Source: Solirubrobacter ginsenosidimutans (GTDB taxonomy: Bacteria > Actinomycetota > Thermoleophilia > Solirubrobacterales > Solirubrobacteraceae). Taken from it: DNA of 64,000 nucleotides. The first letter of the stretch is position 1. Every line of letters starts with the position of its first letter. Shown here piece after piece: positions 10,272 through 19,720 of the stretch. Position numbers and translations under genes: made by a program. The stretch is taken from the NCBI RefSeq assembly GCF_027587205.1, contig NZ_JAPDOD010000021.1, positions 92,811-156,810 on the forward strand, read 5' to 3'. The notes under the pieces are model-generated. The model did no database searches and was not told the origin of the DNA. It saw only the letters and a program-made list of their open reading frames with translations.

Positions 10272-11167
10272 AGCGCCTGAGCCGCCCGCGACAGGCTCTC
10301 GAGCATCGCGGTCACCGCCGGCCCGCGGTAGCCGTCGCGGGGACGCGCGGCGCAGATCTGCCGCACGGGCGCATTCGTGGCGAGCGCGCGCACCTCGACC
10401 CCCGGAAGCGGATGCGTGACCGCGAGCCCGGGGATCACCGCGACGCCGAGCCCGGCGGCGACGAGCGCCTGCACGGCCGCGTAGTCGTCGGACGTGAACG
10501 CGACCTCGGGCGTGAAGCCGGCGGCACGGCAGTGATGGCTCGCGATCCGGTACCACGCGCTGTCGGGCGCACCGCCGATCCACGGTTCGGTGGCGAGCTG
10601 CGCCAGCTCGAGCGGGCGCGTGCGGCGCGTCAGCCGGTGGCGCGCGGGCAGCACGACGCGGAACTCGTCCTCCAGCAGCACGTCGCAGTCGAAGTCGCCC
10701 GCCGTGGTGAGCGTCTCGTGGCGGTAGATCAGCGCGAGGTCGAGCTCCCCGCGCGCGAGCCGCGGGAGCAGCCGCTGCAGGTGGTCGTCGACGACGGTCA
10801 GCGTGACGTCCGGGTGGCGTCGCCGGAAGTGTGCGAAGGCGGGCGGGGCGAGCGTGACCAGCGCCGTCGGGAAGCTGCCGAACCGCAGCCGCCCGCGCCG
10901 GCGGCCCGCGATCTCGCCCAGCTCCTGCTCAGCGGCGTCGAGCCGCGCGAAGATCCCGGTCGCGTGGCGGGTGAGCGCGTGACCTGCCTCGGTCAGCTCG
11001 ACCGGGCGCGTCCCGCGCTCGACCAGCGCCTGGCCGACCTCGCGCTCGAGCGCCGCGACGTGCTGGCTCACCGCCGACTGGGTGAGCGACAGCGCCTCCG
11101 CCGCCGCCGAGAACGAGCCGCGGGCGGCGACCTCCGACAGCACTCGCATCCGGCGCACGTCGAGCAT
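10241..11167 (-). CDS. LysR family transcriptional regulator
   Basis: A 308-residue regulator. The N-terminal winged helix-turn-helix (residues 1-60) contains AARGSFSAAAEALSLTQSAVSQHVAALEREVG-type sequence, and the remaining part is the two-lobed substrate-binding effector domain. It is divergent from the methyltransferase gene at 11235 with 67 bp between starts, a usual LysR target arrangement. A GCAATTGC palindrome sits in that gap. The 3' end overlaps the flavin oxidoreductase by 14 bp. The effector is unknown. Confidence 0.9.
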   Translation of the reverse strand: MLDVRRMRVLSEVAARGSFSAAAEALSLTQSAVSQHVAALEREVGQALVERGTRPVELTEAGHALTRHATGIFARLDAAEQELGEIAGRRRGRLRFGSFPTALVTLAPPAFAHFRRRHPDVTLTVVDDHLQRLLPRLARGELDLALIYRHETLTTAGDFDCDVLLEDEFRVVLPARHRLTRRTRPLELAQLATEPWIGGAPDSAWYRIASHHCRAAGFTPEVAFTSDDYAAVQALVAAGLGVAVIPGLAVTHPLPGVEVRALATNAPVRQICAARPRDGYRGPAVTAMLESLSRAAQALSPDPPINRG

Positions 11168-11195
11168 CAGTGCGACTTATAGACCTGCGCGATTC

Positions 11196-11203
11196 GCAAT
11201 TGC
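11196..11203. promoter_or_regulatory. Palindromic GCAATTGC, likely LysR binding site
   Basis: An AT-centred perfect palindrome in the short divergent region between the LysR gene and the methyltransferase gene. LysR proteins bind such dyads within a T-N11-A context. The assignment is by position and symmetry. Confidence 0.4.
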
Positions 11204-11234
11204 AACTAATCGCGAGGAGATCCAGGCTCGGCCC

Positions 11235-12299
11235 ATGACTGCCACCCAGCAACTCGACCCCGCCAAGCTCGAGCAGTTCGTCTTCCGCGCCGTCGACGAA
11301 GTCGGCGCGACGCTGAACGCCGCGCTCGTCGTGATGGGCGACCGGCTCGGGCTCTACCGCGCGCTCGCCGCGGCCGGGCCGCTCACGCCGGAGGAGCTCG
11401 CCGCGCGCACCGGCACCCACGAGCGCTACGTGCGCGAGTGGCTGAGCGCCCAGGCCGCCGGCGGGTACGTCGACTACGACGGCGGGCGCTTCACGCTCCC
11501 GCCCGAGCAGGCCGTCGCGCTCACCGACGAATCCAGCCCCGCGTTCCTTCCGGGGTTCTTCGAGATCGCGATCGGCTCGGTGCTCGACTCGCCGCGGATC
11601 ACCGAGGCCGTGCGCAGCGGCGCGGGCGTGGGCTGGGGCGAGCACAACCACCACGTCCACGACGGCTGCGAGCGCTTCTTCCGGCCCGGCTACAACGCCA
11701 ACCTGATCGACGCGTGGCTGCCGGCGCTCGATGGCGTCGTCGAACGGCTCCAGCGCGGGGCGCGCGTCGCCGACGTCGGCTGCGGCCACGGCGCGTCGAC
11801 GATCCTGATGGGCGCCGCCTACCCGAACTCGGCGTTCGCCGGTTCGGACTATCACGCCGGATCGATCGAGATCGCGAGCCGCCGAGCGCTGGAGGCCGGC
11901 CTGCAGGACCGCGTGCGCTTCGAGGTCGCACCGGCCAATGGCTACGCCGGGGAGCAATACGACCTCGTGACGATGTTCGACTGCCTGCACGACATGGGCG
12001 ACCCGGTCGGAGCGGCCGAGCACGTCCTCGAGACGCTCGCGCCCGGCGGGGTCTGGATGATCGTCGAGCCTGCCGCCGGCGATCGCGTCGAGGACAACCT
12101 CAACCCGGTCGGCCGTGCCTACTACGGGTTCTCGACACTGCTGTGCACGCCGGCGTCGCTCTCGCAGGAGGTCGGTCTGGCGCTGGGCGCGCAGGCCGGC
12201 CCCGCCAGGATCGAGGAGGTCGTGCGGGCGGCCGGCTTCGAGCACTTCCGCCAAGCGGCCGCGACGCCGTTGAACCTGGTGTTCGAAGCCCGACCGTAG
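11235..12299 (+). CDS. Class I SAM-dependent methyltransferase with winged-helix N-terminus
   Basis: A 354-residue protein. Residues 1-100 form a winged-helix-like dimerisation part (LTPEELAARTGTHERYVREWL). The Rossmann methyltransferase domain follows, with motif I VADVGCGHGASTI near residue 180, then GSDYHAGSIEIA (acidic residue for the SAM ribose) and DLVTMFDCLHDMGDP. A GAGGAG ribosome binding site precedes the ATG at 11235 by about 15 nt. Related proteins methylate small molecules. Likely controlled by the divergent LysR regulator. The frame extends upstream across the LysR start and is not used. Confidence 0.88.
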   Translation: MTATQQLDPAKLEQFVFRAVDEVGATLNAALVVMGDRLGLYRALAAAGPLTPEELAARTGTHERYVREWLSAQAAGGYVDYDGGRFTLPPEQAVALTDESSPAFLPGFFEIAIGSVLDSPRITEAVRSGAGVGWGEHNHHVHDGCERFFRPGYNANLIDAWLPALDGVVERLQRGARVADVGCGHGASTILMGAAYPNSAFAGSDYHAGSIEIASRRALEAGLQDRVRFEVAPANGYAGEQYDLVTMFDCLHDMGDPVGAAEHVLETLAPGGVWMIVEPAAGDRVEDNLNPVGRAYYGFSTLLCTPASLSQEVGLALGAQAGPARIEEVVRAAGFEHFRQAAATPLNLVFEARP

Positions 12300-12322
12300 G
12301 GAGGTATAGCTTTGTCCGCGCA

Positions 12323-13771
12323 ATGAGCGCCCTCGAACACCTTCCGGCCGAGAGCGCGCCTCGCGGCGTCGAGCTCAACGGCATCAATGTCATCGCCGAG
12401 GACGAGCGCCAGGGCACGCCCCGTGACCTGTTCTGGCCGTGGTTCGCCTCCAACATCTCCGTGCTCGGTGTCAGCTACGGCGCGTTCATCCTCGGCTTCG
12501 GGCTGTCGTTCTGGCAGGCCGTGGCCGCCGCCGTGGTCGGGATCGTCGTCTCCTTCTCGCTCTGCGGTGTCATCGCGCTGGCGGGCAAGCGCGGCTCCGC
12601 GCCGACGATGGTGCTCTCGCGCGCGGCGTTCGGCGTGCGCGGCAACCGGCTTCCGTCGGCGCTCTCGTGGCTGCTGACCGTCGGCTGGGAGACCGTGCTC
12701 GTCGTGCTCGCGACGCTGGCGACCGCGACCGTCTTCACCCGCCTCGGCTGGGGCGGGGGAGACGGGACCAAGATCGTCGCGCTGTTGGTCGTCTCAGCGA
12801 TCACCGTCGCCGCGGGCGTCCTGGGGTTCGAGACCGTGATGCGCGTCCAGGCGGTGATCACCGTCGTCGCGGGCGTGCTGACCGTCGTCTACATGATCCT
12901 GGTGGCGGACGACATCCACTGGAGCGCCGTCTCGGCGCATCCGGCGGGGTCGACGCAGCAGCTGGTCGGCGGCCTGGTCTTCGTGATGACCGGCTTCGGC
13001 CTCGGGTGGGTGAACGCCGCCGCGGACTACTCGCGCTATCTGCCGAGAACCGTCTCGAGCCGCGGCGTCTTCGGCTGGACGACGTTCGGCGGGGCGATCG
13101 GCCCCGTGATCCTCGTCATCTTCGGGCTGCTGCTGGCGGGCTCCTCGACCAAGCTCTCGGACGCCATCGGCCTGGACCCGATCGGCGCCCTGACCACGCT
13201 CCTGCCGACCTGGTTCCTGGTCCCGTTCGCGATCACCGCGGTGCTCGGCCTGATCGGCGGCGCGGTCCTGGACATCTATTCCTCCGGTCTCGCGCTGCTC
13301 TCGGCCGGCCTGCCGATCCCGCGCTACCTGGCCGCCGGCGTGGACGGCGTGATCATGGTCGCCGGGACGATCTACGTCGTCTTCTTCACGGACAACTTCC
13401 TCGCCCAGTTCCAGGGCTTCCTGATCACGCTCGGCGTGCCGATCGCGGCCTGGTGCGGCGTGATGCTCGCGGACGTCGCGTTGCGCCGCGAGGACTACGT
13501 GGAGGCGGACCTGTTCGACCCGCGTGGGCGCTACGGCGACGTGCGCTGGCTCCCGCTGGCGCTCGTCGCGGGCGGGACGGCCGTCGGCTGGGGCATGGTC
13601 ACCAACACGTTCGCGAGCTGGCTGACGTGGCAGGGCTACCTACTCGGCCCGCTCGGCCTCGGCGGCAAGGAGGGCGCGTGGGCGGCGGCAGGGCTCGGCG
13701 TCCTGGCCGCGCTGCTGATCGGCCTGGTCGGCCAAGCGCTGCGCTCAGTTAGTAAGCCAGAGGCTTACTAA
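12323..13771 (+). CDS. NCS1 family cytosine/purine/allantoin-type permease
   Basis: A 482-residue membrane protein with about 12 hydrophobic helices. The start of the membrane part (FWPWFASNISVLGVSYGAF) and the helix pair GLGWVNAAADYSRYLP match the cytosine permease (CodB-like) branch of the nucleobase:cation symporter-1 family, in which the AADYSR-type segment lies near the substrate site. It follows the methyltransferase by 23 bp and may be co-transcribed, although TATAGC at 12305-12310 could be a separate -10. A hairpin covers its last codons. The substrate (cytosine, purine or vitamin) cannot be chosen from sequence alone. Confidence 0.88.
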   Translation: MSALEHLPAESAPRGVELNGINVIAEDERQGTPRDLFWPWFASNISVLGVSYGAFILGFGLSFWQAVAAAVVGIVVSFSLCGVIALAGKRGSAPTMVLSRAAFGVRGNRLPSALSWLLTVGWETVLVVLATLATATVFTRLGWGGGDGTKIVALLVVSAITVAAGVLGFETVMRVQAVITVVAGVLTVVYMILVADDIHWSAVSAHPAGSTQQLVGGLVFVMTGFGLGWVNAAADYSRYLPRTVSSRGVFGWTTFGGAIGPVILVIFGLLLAGSSTKLSDAIGLDPIGALTTLLPTWFLVPFAITAVLGLIGGAVLDIYSSGLALLSAGLPIPRYLAAGVDGVIMVAGTIYVVFFTDNFLAQFQGFLITLGVPIAAWCGVMLADVALRREDYVEADLFDPRGRYGDVRWLPLALVAGGTAVGWGMVTNTFASWLTWQGYLLGPLGLGGKEGAWAAAGLGVLAALLIGLVGQALRSVSKPEAY

Positions 13772-13772
13772 C
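13748..13772. terminator. Hairpin between convergent permease and efflux genes
   Basis: GTTAGTAAGCC (13748-13758) and its exact complement (13762-13772) form an 11-bp stem with an AGA loop. It spans the stop codon of the permease and lies 3 bp from the stop of the convergent MFS gene, so it probably ends both transcripts. Confidence 0.65.
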
Positions 13773-13775
13773 CCA

Positions 13776-15242
13776 TCACTGCTCGAGTCGCTGGAGGCCG
13801 GCGGAGGCGAGCTCGCCCTCCTCGACCTCCAGCTCGTGCTCCTCGGGCGTCTCGGGCGGTGCGCTCAGAGTGCGGCCCGGGACGATGTAGGCGACCGCGC
13901 CGGCGACGAGGCAGAGGCCCGCGCCGACCGCGAACGTCTTCGAGTAGGCGTCCGCGGTGGGCACCGCGGCGCCGCCGTCGAAGGCGCGCAGCAGCGTCAC
14001 CGCGAGGCCGCTGCCGATCGAGAACCCGACGTAGCGGGTCACCTGATAGAAGCTCATCGCGCTGCTCGTCTCGTCCTTGGGGACCGACGCGACGATCAGG
14101 CCCGGCATCGCCGCGAAGGTCAGGCCGAGGCCGAGCCCGACGATCCCCATCGTGACGAACGCCTGCCACAGCGCGGTCCCGGTGAGGGCGAAGAAGAGCA
14201 TCGCCAGCGCGATCGCGGCCGACCCGGCGGGGATGACGCCGCGCGGCCCCATCCGCTGGCGAGCGCGGGGCACGAGGCGGCTCGCGAACGTGGACACGAT
14301 CGACAGCGGCAACAGCGTCAGGCCCGCCACGAAGACCGTCTCGCCCATGCCTGCCGGGAGCTGCACGACCTGGGTGACGAGTGAGATGCCGAGGTACATC
14401 GCGATGCCCAGCACGAGCCCGGTGACGTTCGCGGTCAGGACCGCGCGTTGCTTGAGGAGGCGCAGCTCGACCAGCGGCGCGTCGACGCGGAGCTCGTTGC
14501 GGGTCCACAAGGCGAGGAGCACGACGGCGAGCGCGAGCAGCGCGATGGTCTTGCCCGCCGCCCAGCCCCAGTCCGGCGCCTTCTCGAGCGCGAGCAGGAG
14601 CGAGAGGATGCCGCCGCCGATCAGCGCCGCGCCGAGCAGGTCGAGCGAGCTGTGCTCGCCGCGTGCGGCCGGAGCCGGCACGAACAGCACCGCCAGCACG
14701 AGCGCCGTGGCGCTCGCCAGCGTGCCGAACCAGAACGCCGCCGAGGCGTCGAGGTACTCGGCGATGAAGCCCGTGATCGGGTAGCCGAGACCGACCCCGG
14801 CCGCGCCCACGACCGAGAGGATCGCGATCGTCTGCGTCGCCTTCTCGCGCGGCAGGTGGTCGCGGGCGGACGCCATCGTCAGTGGCATCAGCGCGAGCCC
14901 GAGGCCCTGCATCGCGCGACCGGCGACGAGCATGCCCAGCGAGTGGGCGAGCGCCGCGAGGGCGCCGCCGGCGGTGACGACCGCGAGCGCGCTGACGAGC
15001 ACCGTCCGGCGGTGCGGACCGTCGCCGAGGCGGCCGAGCAGCGGGGACGCGACGGCGCCGACGAGCAGCGTCGCGGTCAGTGACCACTGCGTCGCGCTCA
15101 GGCTCGCGTGCAGGTTGCGCGCGATCGTCGGGATCAGCGGCGCGCCGAGCGAGCTGATCACCGACACGACGAGCCCGATGCCGATCAGCGCGGGCACGTA
15201 GGCGCGGGCAGCTTTGGGTGTCGCCTCGACGGTGGAAGTCAT
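13776..15242 (-). CDS. MFS drug efflux transporter, DHA2 (14-helix) type
   Basis: A 488-residue permease with about 14 hydrophobic helices. It has motif A after helix 2 (LLGRLGDGPHRRTVLV) and the helix-5 segment GVGLGYPITGFIAEYLD, typical of the EmrB/QacA drug:proton antiporter branch. The cytosolic C-terminus is acidic (PPETPEEHELEVEEGE). The start is ATG at 15242; the open frame beyond it is antisense to the TetR gene. It is divergent from a TetR gene, with two matching GGAA-N6-TTCC operators in between, so it is very likely an inducible exporter repressed by that protein. Confidence 0.9.
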   Translation of the reverse strand: MTSTVEATPKAARAYVPALIGIGLVVSVISSLGAPLIPTIARNLHASLSATQWSLTATLLVGAVASPLLGRLGDGPHRRTVLVSALAVVTAGGALAALAHSLGMLVAGRAMQGLGLALMPLTMASARDHLPREKATQTIAILSVVGAAGVGLGYPITGFIAEYLDASAAFWFGTLASATALVLAVLFVPAPAARGEHSSLDLLGAALIGGGILSLLLALEKAPDWGWAAGKTIALLALAVVLLALWTRNELRVDAPLVELRLLKQRAVLTANVTGLVLGIAMYLGISLVTQVVQLPAGMGETVFVAGLTLLPLSIVSTFASRLVPRARQRMGPRGVIPAGSAAIALAMLFFALTGTALWQAFVTMGIVGLGLGLTFAAMPGLIVASVPKDETSSAMSFYQVTRYVGFSIGSGLAVTLLRAFDGGAAVPTADAYSKTFAVGAGLCLVAGAVAYIVPGRTLSAPPETPEEHELEVEEGELASAGLQRLEQ

Positions 15243-15262
15243 GAAGTGGGGAGGAGGGCCGA

Positions 15263-15314
15263 GCGGAATGCCCGTTCCGCGGTAGACGTTACCATGGCCC
15301 GGAACGTGCATTCC
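15263..15314. promoter_or_regulatory. Two operators for the TetR/MFS pair
   Basis: The first dyad is GCGGAATGCCCGTTCCGC at 15263-15280 and the second is GGAACGTGCATTCC at 15301-15314. Their GGAA-N6-TTCC cores are reverse complements apart from one base. The first lies between the divergent genes; the second is inside the TetR gene just after its ATG (15294). Binding here would block both promoters and autoregulate the repressor. Confidence 0.65.
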
Positions 15315-15866
15315 GCGCTCACGACACCTGACTGGTCGACACTTCCCGCCGACGCCAAGCGCGAGCGCCTCCTCGAGGCCGCGGAGCGCGTCTACGCGGA
15401 GTTCGGGCTCGACGCGCCGATGCCGGCCGTCGCCCGCGCCGCCGGTGCGGGCGTCGGCAGCCTGTACCGCCAGTTCCCCTCCAAGGACGAGCTCGTCGCC
15501 GCGCTCGCCGAGCGGCGCATGCTGCGGATCAGCGCCCGGCTCGACGCCGCGCTGGCGCAGGAGGAGGCGTGGCCGGCGATTCGCGAGGTGCTCGACTACA
15601 TCCTCGGCGACCGCGCGGCCGACGACATCTCGGCCCACGCGTTCGCGATCGCCGCGGCCGACGCCCCGGTCCGCGAGGCGCGCCGGCGCGTGCGCTCGCA
15701 GCTCGACCAGCTCGTCGCGCGCGCCCGCGAGCAGGGCGCGCTGCGCGCCGATGCCACACGCCTGGACCTCACACTGGTCATCACCTCCGCCCGCGCGACC
15801 CGCCACCTCGGCGAGGCCGCGTGGCGGCGCATGGTCGAGCTCGCGCTCGACGGCCTGCAGCGCTGA
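15294..15866 (+). CDS. TetR family repressor
   Basis: A 190-residue regulator. The helix-turn-helix lies at about residues 25-70 (LLEAAERVYAEFGLD, then VARAAGAGVGSLYRQFPSKD), the classic TetR pattern; the C-terminal helices form the ligand and dimer domain. ATG at 15294 is chosen; an upstream GTG is possible. It is divergent from the DHA2 efflux gene, and an operator dyad overlaps its first codons. The ligand is presumably the exported compound. Confidence 0.9.
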   Translation: MARNVHSALTTPDWSTLPADAKRERLLEAAERVYAEFGLDAPMPAVARAAGAGVGSLYRQFPSKDELVAALAERRMLRISARLDAALAQEEAWPAIREVLDYILGDRAADDISAHAFAIAAADAPVREARRRVRSQLDQLVARAREQGALRADATRLDLTLVITSARATRHLGEAAWRRMVELALDGLQR

Positions 15867-15889
15867 GCGCCCCGTATTAGGGTTGGCTG

Positions 15890-18800
15890 GTGGACGCAAC
15901 GCGATGGCAGCGCGTAGGGCTGTTCATCAGCAGCACGTTCGACGACATGCACGCCGAGCGCGACTACCTCGTCAAGCGCGTGCTGCCCGAACTGCAGGAG
16001 TGGTGCGAGGAGCGGCGGCTGCGGCTGGTGGACATCGACCTGCGGTGGGGCGTCGTCGAGCCCGACATGACGGGGATCGTGCGCAAGTGCCTGGCGGCGA
16101 TCGACGCGTCGCAGCCGTTGTTCCTGTGCCTGCTGGGCCAGCGGCGCGGCACGATCGTCGAGCGCGGCGCGACGGTCACCGAGCTCGAGCTCGCCCACGC
16201 GCTCGCGGGTCCCTGCCACGTGCTGGCGTACCTGCGCGACCCATCGCCGCGCCTGCCCGCGCTGTACACGACCGCGTTCGACCCGGAGGCGGCACACGAG
16301 CGGACGCGAGCGTGGGCGCGCGCCGAGGCCGAGGTTACGCGGCGCTACTCCGCCGTCTGGGACCCTGACGCGACGACGCCCGAGCTCCGCCTTCCGGGCG
16401 CCTCGGAGGAGAGCAACGCGGAGCGCTGTCGCGGTCGCCTGACGCAGTTCGCGTGCGACGCGAGGCCGCTTGCCGAACCGCTGCTCGAGGACCTGCGGGC
16501 CGCGATCCTCGCCGACCACCCGGACCGGGCCTCCGGATTCTCGCCCGGGCGGCTGGAACGCGAGCTGGGCCAGCAGGAGCAGGTGCTCGCGGCGGCCGCC
16601 GAGGCGACGGTCGTGCGCGAGGCGACGTTCGCGGCGCTCGATGCCTACGCGGACGGCGCTGACGACACGCTGTTCGCGCTGACCGGCCCCAGTGGCATCG
16701 GCAAGACGACGGCCCTCGCGGGGTGGGTGCGGCGCAGGCGGGCGGCGGGTGAGCTGGTGCGCTGCCGGTCGGTCGGGGCCAGCGACGGCTCCACCGCCGT
16801 CGAGACCGTGCTGCAGTCGCTGCTGGAGGAGGTCGGCGCGACGCCGCAGGAGCCGCTGCGCGACACGTGGCTCGACGCGCTCGCGGGGGAGACCGTGGTG
16901 CTCGACGGCCTCGATCAGCTCGATGCCGGACTCGACGATCTCGACTGGCTGCCCTGGACGCTGCCGGAAGGCGTCCGGTTGATCGTGAGCTTCGCCGGCC
17001 CGGGCGCGCTGGGCGAGCGCATGGTCGCCGGCGGCGACGTGATCGTGCACGAGGTCGCCCCGTTCGAGGACCCCGCCACGCGCCGGCGCCTCGTCGTCGA
17101 CTACCTCGCGGGCTACCTGAAGGAGCTCGCTCCCGAGCTCGTGGAGGAGCTGATCGCGTTTCCGGCGGCGAGCAATCCGCTCTACCTCAAGGTCGTGCTG
17201 TCCGAGTTGCGGGTGTTCGGGCCCCACGCGTCGCTGAAGGAGGAGCTCGACGCGCGCTTCGGCGAGGACGCCGTGTCCGCCTTCGACGCCGTCCTGGCGC
17301 GGATCGAGCGCGATGCCGGCGGCGAGGCCGCCCCGGACGTCTTCGGCCTGCTGGCGTGTGCCCGCGCCGGCCTCTCGGCGCCGGAGATCGCCGGAGCGCT
17401 CGGCGACCCCGCCCTGGCGGACGAGGTGCACGGGCTGCTGCGACAGGTGCGCGCGTTCACCGCGCGGCGCGCCGGGCGCTACGACTTCCTGCACGCGAGC
17501 TTCGCCGACGCCGCTCGGGCGCGCTACGTCACGCCCGAGCGCCAAGCGGCCCTGGCCGCCTACTTCGACGCGCTCCCGCTCTGGTCCGGCGGCGTCCCGA
17601 ACGCGCGCAAGGTCGCCGAGCTGCCGTTTCATCTGGGTGCGGCGGGGCAAACGGCCCGCGCCGCGGAGGTCCTCTCCGACCTGCGGTTCATCGAGGCGAA
17701 GTGCGCCGCGGGCATGACGTCGGCGCTGCTCGCGGACTACGCGGCGGTGGAGGCGGCGCCGTTCGCGGCGTTCGTGCGCCAGGAGAGCCACGCGCTGTCG
17801 CGGTACGCGACGACGCGCGGGTTCACGCTCCAGCACGCCTACAACTGGCGCCGCGCAGGTCCGGTCCGGGAGGCGGCGGAGCGCGCCCTGGGCGACGGTG
17901 AGCCGCCGCTGTGGCTGCGCCGGCTCGATCCACCCGCGGACGGCGGGCCGGAGCTCGCGACGCTCGAGGGGCACGACGGCGGTGTCACCGACGTCGCGTT
18001 CGCCGGCTCGGACCTCCTGAGCGCGGGCCTCGACGGGACCGTGATCGCGTGGAACACGGCGACCTGGCGCAGGCGCGAGCGGGTGGTGCGCGTCGACAGC
18101 GGCATCAACTCGTGTGCGGCGTACGGAGATCTGGTGGCGGTCGGATGCGAGGACGGGTCCGTGCGGGTCCACGACCGCGCGCGCAACGCGACCGTGATGT
18201 GCGAGGGCGTGTTCGAGCACTCCGCGCGGCGCTGCCGCTTCCTCCCGGACGGCCGGCTGCTGTCCGTCGGCCGGTTCGGCCTGCGGATCCACGACCCGCG
18301 CAGCGGCGAGTTGCTGCACACCTTTCATGGCGATGAGACCATCCAGGACTGCGACCCGGAGGTCGGCGGGCTGATCGCCTTGGCGTGCTCGGACGCTGAC
18401 GTCAACCTCTACGACCCGGTCGCCGGAGAGCTCGTCGCGAGCCTTGGTCTCCCGCGCGGCGAAGGCCAGGCGTGGGGCTGTCGCCGCTCGCCCGACGGGT
18501 CGCTGCTGCTGGCCGGCGGCGGCAAGTTCCAGTACTCCGACGACGTCGGGCCGTTCGGCGAGTGCGTCGTGTGGGACACGCGGACGCACGAGGTCGTGCA
18601 CAAGCATCGCTTCCGCGTGATGGTGTCGGCCGTCGCCTTCTCGCCGGACGGCGCGAGCTACGTGGTGGGCCTGCTGGACGGCTCGCTCGAGCTCTTCGAC
18701 ACCCGGACGGGCGACCGTCTGGCGTCGGTGGACGCCCACGCGAAGACGGTCCGCTCGCTGCAGCTGTCGCCCACGGGCGAGGTGCTGGCGAGCGCCTCGC

Positions 18801-19720
18801 TGGACGGGCGCGTGCGCGCGTGGGACGCGGCGGCGCTGGCCCGCGCGACCGAGGCGGCGCCGGGGAACGGGCTGTTCTGCGCGATCGCGTCGGACGGGCG
18901 AACCGCGAGCGTGTGGAGCGGAACGCCGAACGGGTTCGACTACGCGTTCCGGCAGCGCGACTACGACCTCGTCACCGCGACGAAGGTGCGCGACGAGCCG
19001 CTGTACCTGGACGGCGAGGCGTCGCACATCGCGATGTTCCGGCTTGACCCGATGACGCTGCTGACCGGCGTGCGCATCTCGGCGGACGCCGCCGGGCCGC
19101 CGCACGCGACCGCGCCCGTGGCCGGTGCCGGCGACTATTGGCTGCTCGCATCGAGCGCGCGGATGTTCCCGTTCGACCTCTCGCTCGCCCCGGCGCTCCC
19201 GGAAGCGCTCCGCTCGCGCCAGAACGTCCGCTGGGCACGCGCGCGCGACGGGCGCTACGCGCTGCTCGAGCAGCCGGGCGCGCTGGTGGTCGGAGCGCAC
19301 ACCGTCTTGCTCCCGGGCGACGCGATGCCGCCGCATCTGCCGCAGGTCGCCTTCGACGGCGAGCGCGTGCTCTGCATCTCGGGCAACGCGCTCTGCGCGG
19401 TCTCCGGCGGCGTGTGCACGGTCCTGCACGAGGGCGCCGGGCCGCTCGCGGCGTTCTGCGCGAGCGGCGATCGCGTGGCGGTGGCGGGCGAGGACGGCGT
19501 GCACGTGCTCGGCGAGGGACGAATCCACGCCGCGCCGTCGCTCGACTGCGCCTTCGCCGATGACGTCGTCGTGTCACTCGGAACGGACGGGGTGCTGCGC
19601 GTCGGCGACGCGGTCTTCGTGGGGGCGACGGCGTTGACCGCGTTCGCGGTCGCAGGCCGCACGCTCGTCGCGACCGACACCGGCGGCACCGTCTACCTGC
19701 TGGCGCTCAGCACGCCGTAA
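15890..19720 (+). CDS. DUF4062 - STAND NTPase - WD40 protein
   Basis: A 1276-residue multidomain protein. Residues 8-120 match the DUF4062 pattern (VGLFISSTFDDMHAERDYL, then a LRWGV segment), also found at the N-terminus of NWD1/TEP1-like proteins. The NTPase has Walker A GPSGIGKTT at 266-274 and Walker B VVLDGLDQLD at 336-345, followed by helical winged-helix-like and superhelical parts to about 690. WD40 repeats start near 690 (LEGHDGGVTDVAFAGSDLLS) and a further propeller runs to the C-terminus. It starts with GTG, leaderless, with TATTAG at 15875-15880. STAND proteins of this layout act as sensors that oligomerise on ligand binding; some defend against phage. The role here is inference. 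Confidence 0.85.
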   Translation: MDATRWQRVGLFISSTFDDMHAERDYLVKRVLPELQEWCEERRLRLVDIDLRWGVVEPDMTGIVRKCLAAIDASQPLFLCLLGQRRGTIVERGATVTELELAHALAGPCHVLAYLRDPSPRLPALYTTAFDPEAAHERTRAWARAEAEVTRRYSAVWDPDATTPELRLPGASEESNAERCRGRLTQFACDARPLAEPLLEDLRAAILADHPDRASGFSPGRLERELGQQEQVLAAAAEATVVREATFAALDAYADGADDTLFALTGPSGIGKTTALAGWVRRRRAAGELVRCRSVGASDGSTAVETVLQSLLEEVGATPQEPLRDTWLDALAGETVVLDGLDQLDAGLDDLDWLPWTLPEGVRLIVSFAGPGALGERMVAGGDVIVHEVAPFEDPATRRRLVVDYLAGYLKELAPELVEELIAFPAASNPLYLKVVLSELRVFGPHASLKEELDARFGEDAVSAFDAVLARIERDAGGEAAPDVFGLLACARAGLSAPEIAGALGDPALADEVHGLLRQVRAFTARRAGRYDFLHASFADAARARYVTPERQAALAAYFDALPLWSGGVPNARKVAELPFHLGAAGQTARAAEVLSDLRFIEAKCAAGMTSALLADYAAVEAAPFAAFVRQESHALSRYATTRGFTLQHAYNWRRAGPVREAAERALGDGEPPLWLRRLDPPADGGPELATLEGHDGGVTDVAFAGSDLLSAGLDGTVIAWNTATWRRRERVVRVDSGINSCAAYGDLVAVGCEDGSVRVHDRARNATVMCEGVFEHSARRCRFLPDGRLLSVGRFGLRIHDPRSGELLHTFHGDETIQDCDPEVGGLIALACSDADVNLYDPVAGELVASLGLPRGEGQAWGCRRSPDGSLLLAGGGKFQYSDDVGPFGECVVWDTRTHEVVHKHRFRVMVSAVAFSPDGASYVVGLLDGSLELFDTRTGDRLASVDAHAKTVRSLQLSPTGEVLASASLDGRVRAWDAAALARATEAAPGNGLFCAIASDGRTASVWSGTPNGFDYAFRQRDYDLVTATKVRDEPLYLDGEASHIAMFRLDPMTLLTGVRISADAAGPPHATAPVAGAGDYWLLASSARMFPFDLSLAPALPEALRSRQNVRWARARDGRYALLEQPGALVVGAHTVLLPGDAMPPHLPQVAFDGERVLCISGNALCAVSGGVCTVLHEGAGPLAAFCASGDRVAVAGEDGVHVLGEGRIHAAPSLDCAFADDVVVSLGTDGVLRVGDAVFVGATALTAFAVAGRTLVATDTGGTVYLLALSTP

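Noticed and set aside
15596..19528. A 1310-codon minus-strand open frame opposite the WD40 gene
   Set aside because: It is antisense to a gene with clear domains; such long frames are expected in very GC-rich DNA and it shows Arg-rich, low-complexity sequence with no domain.
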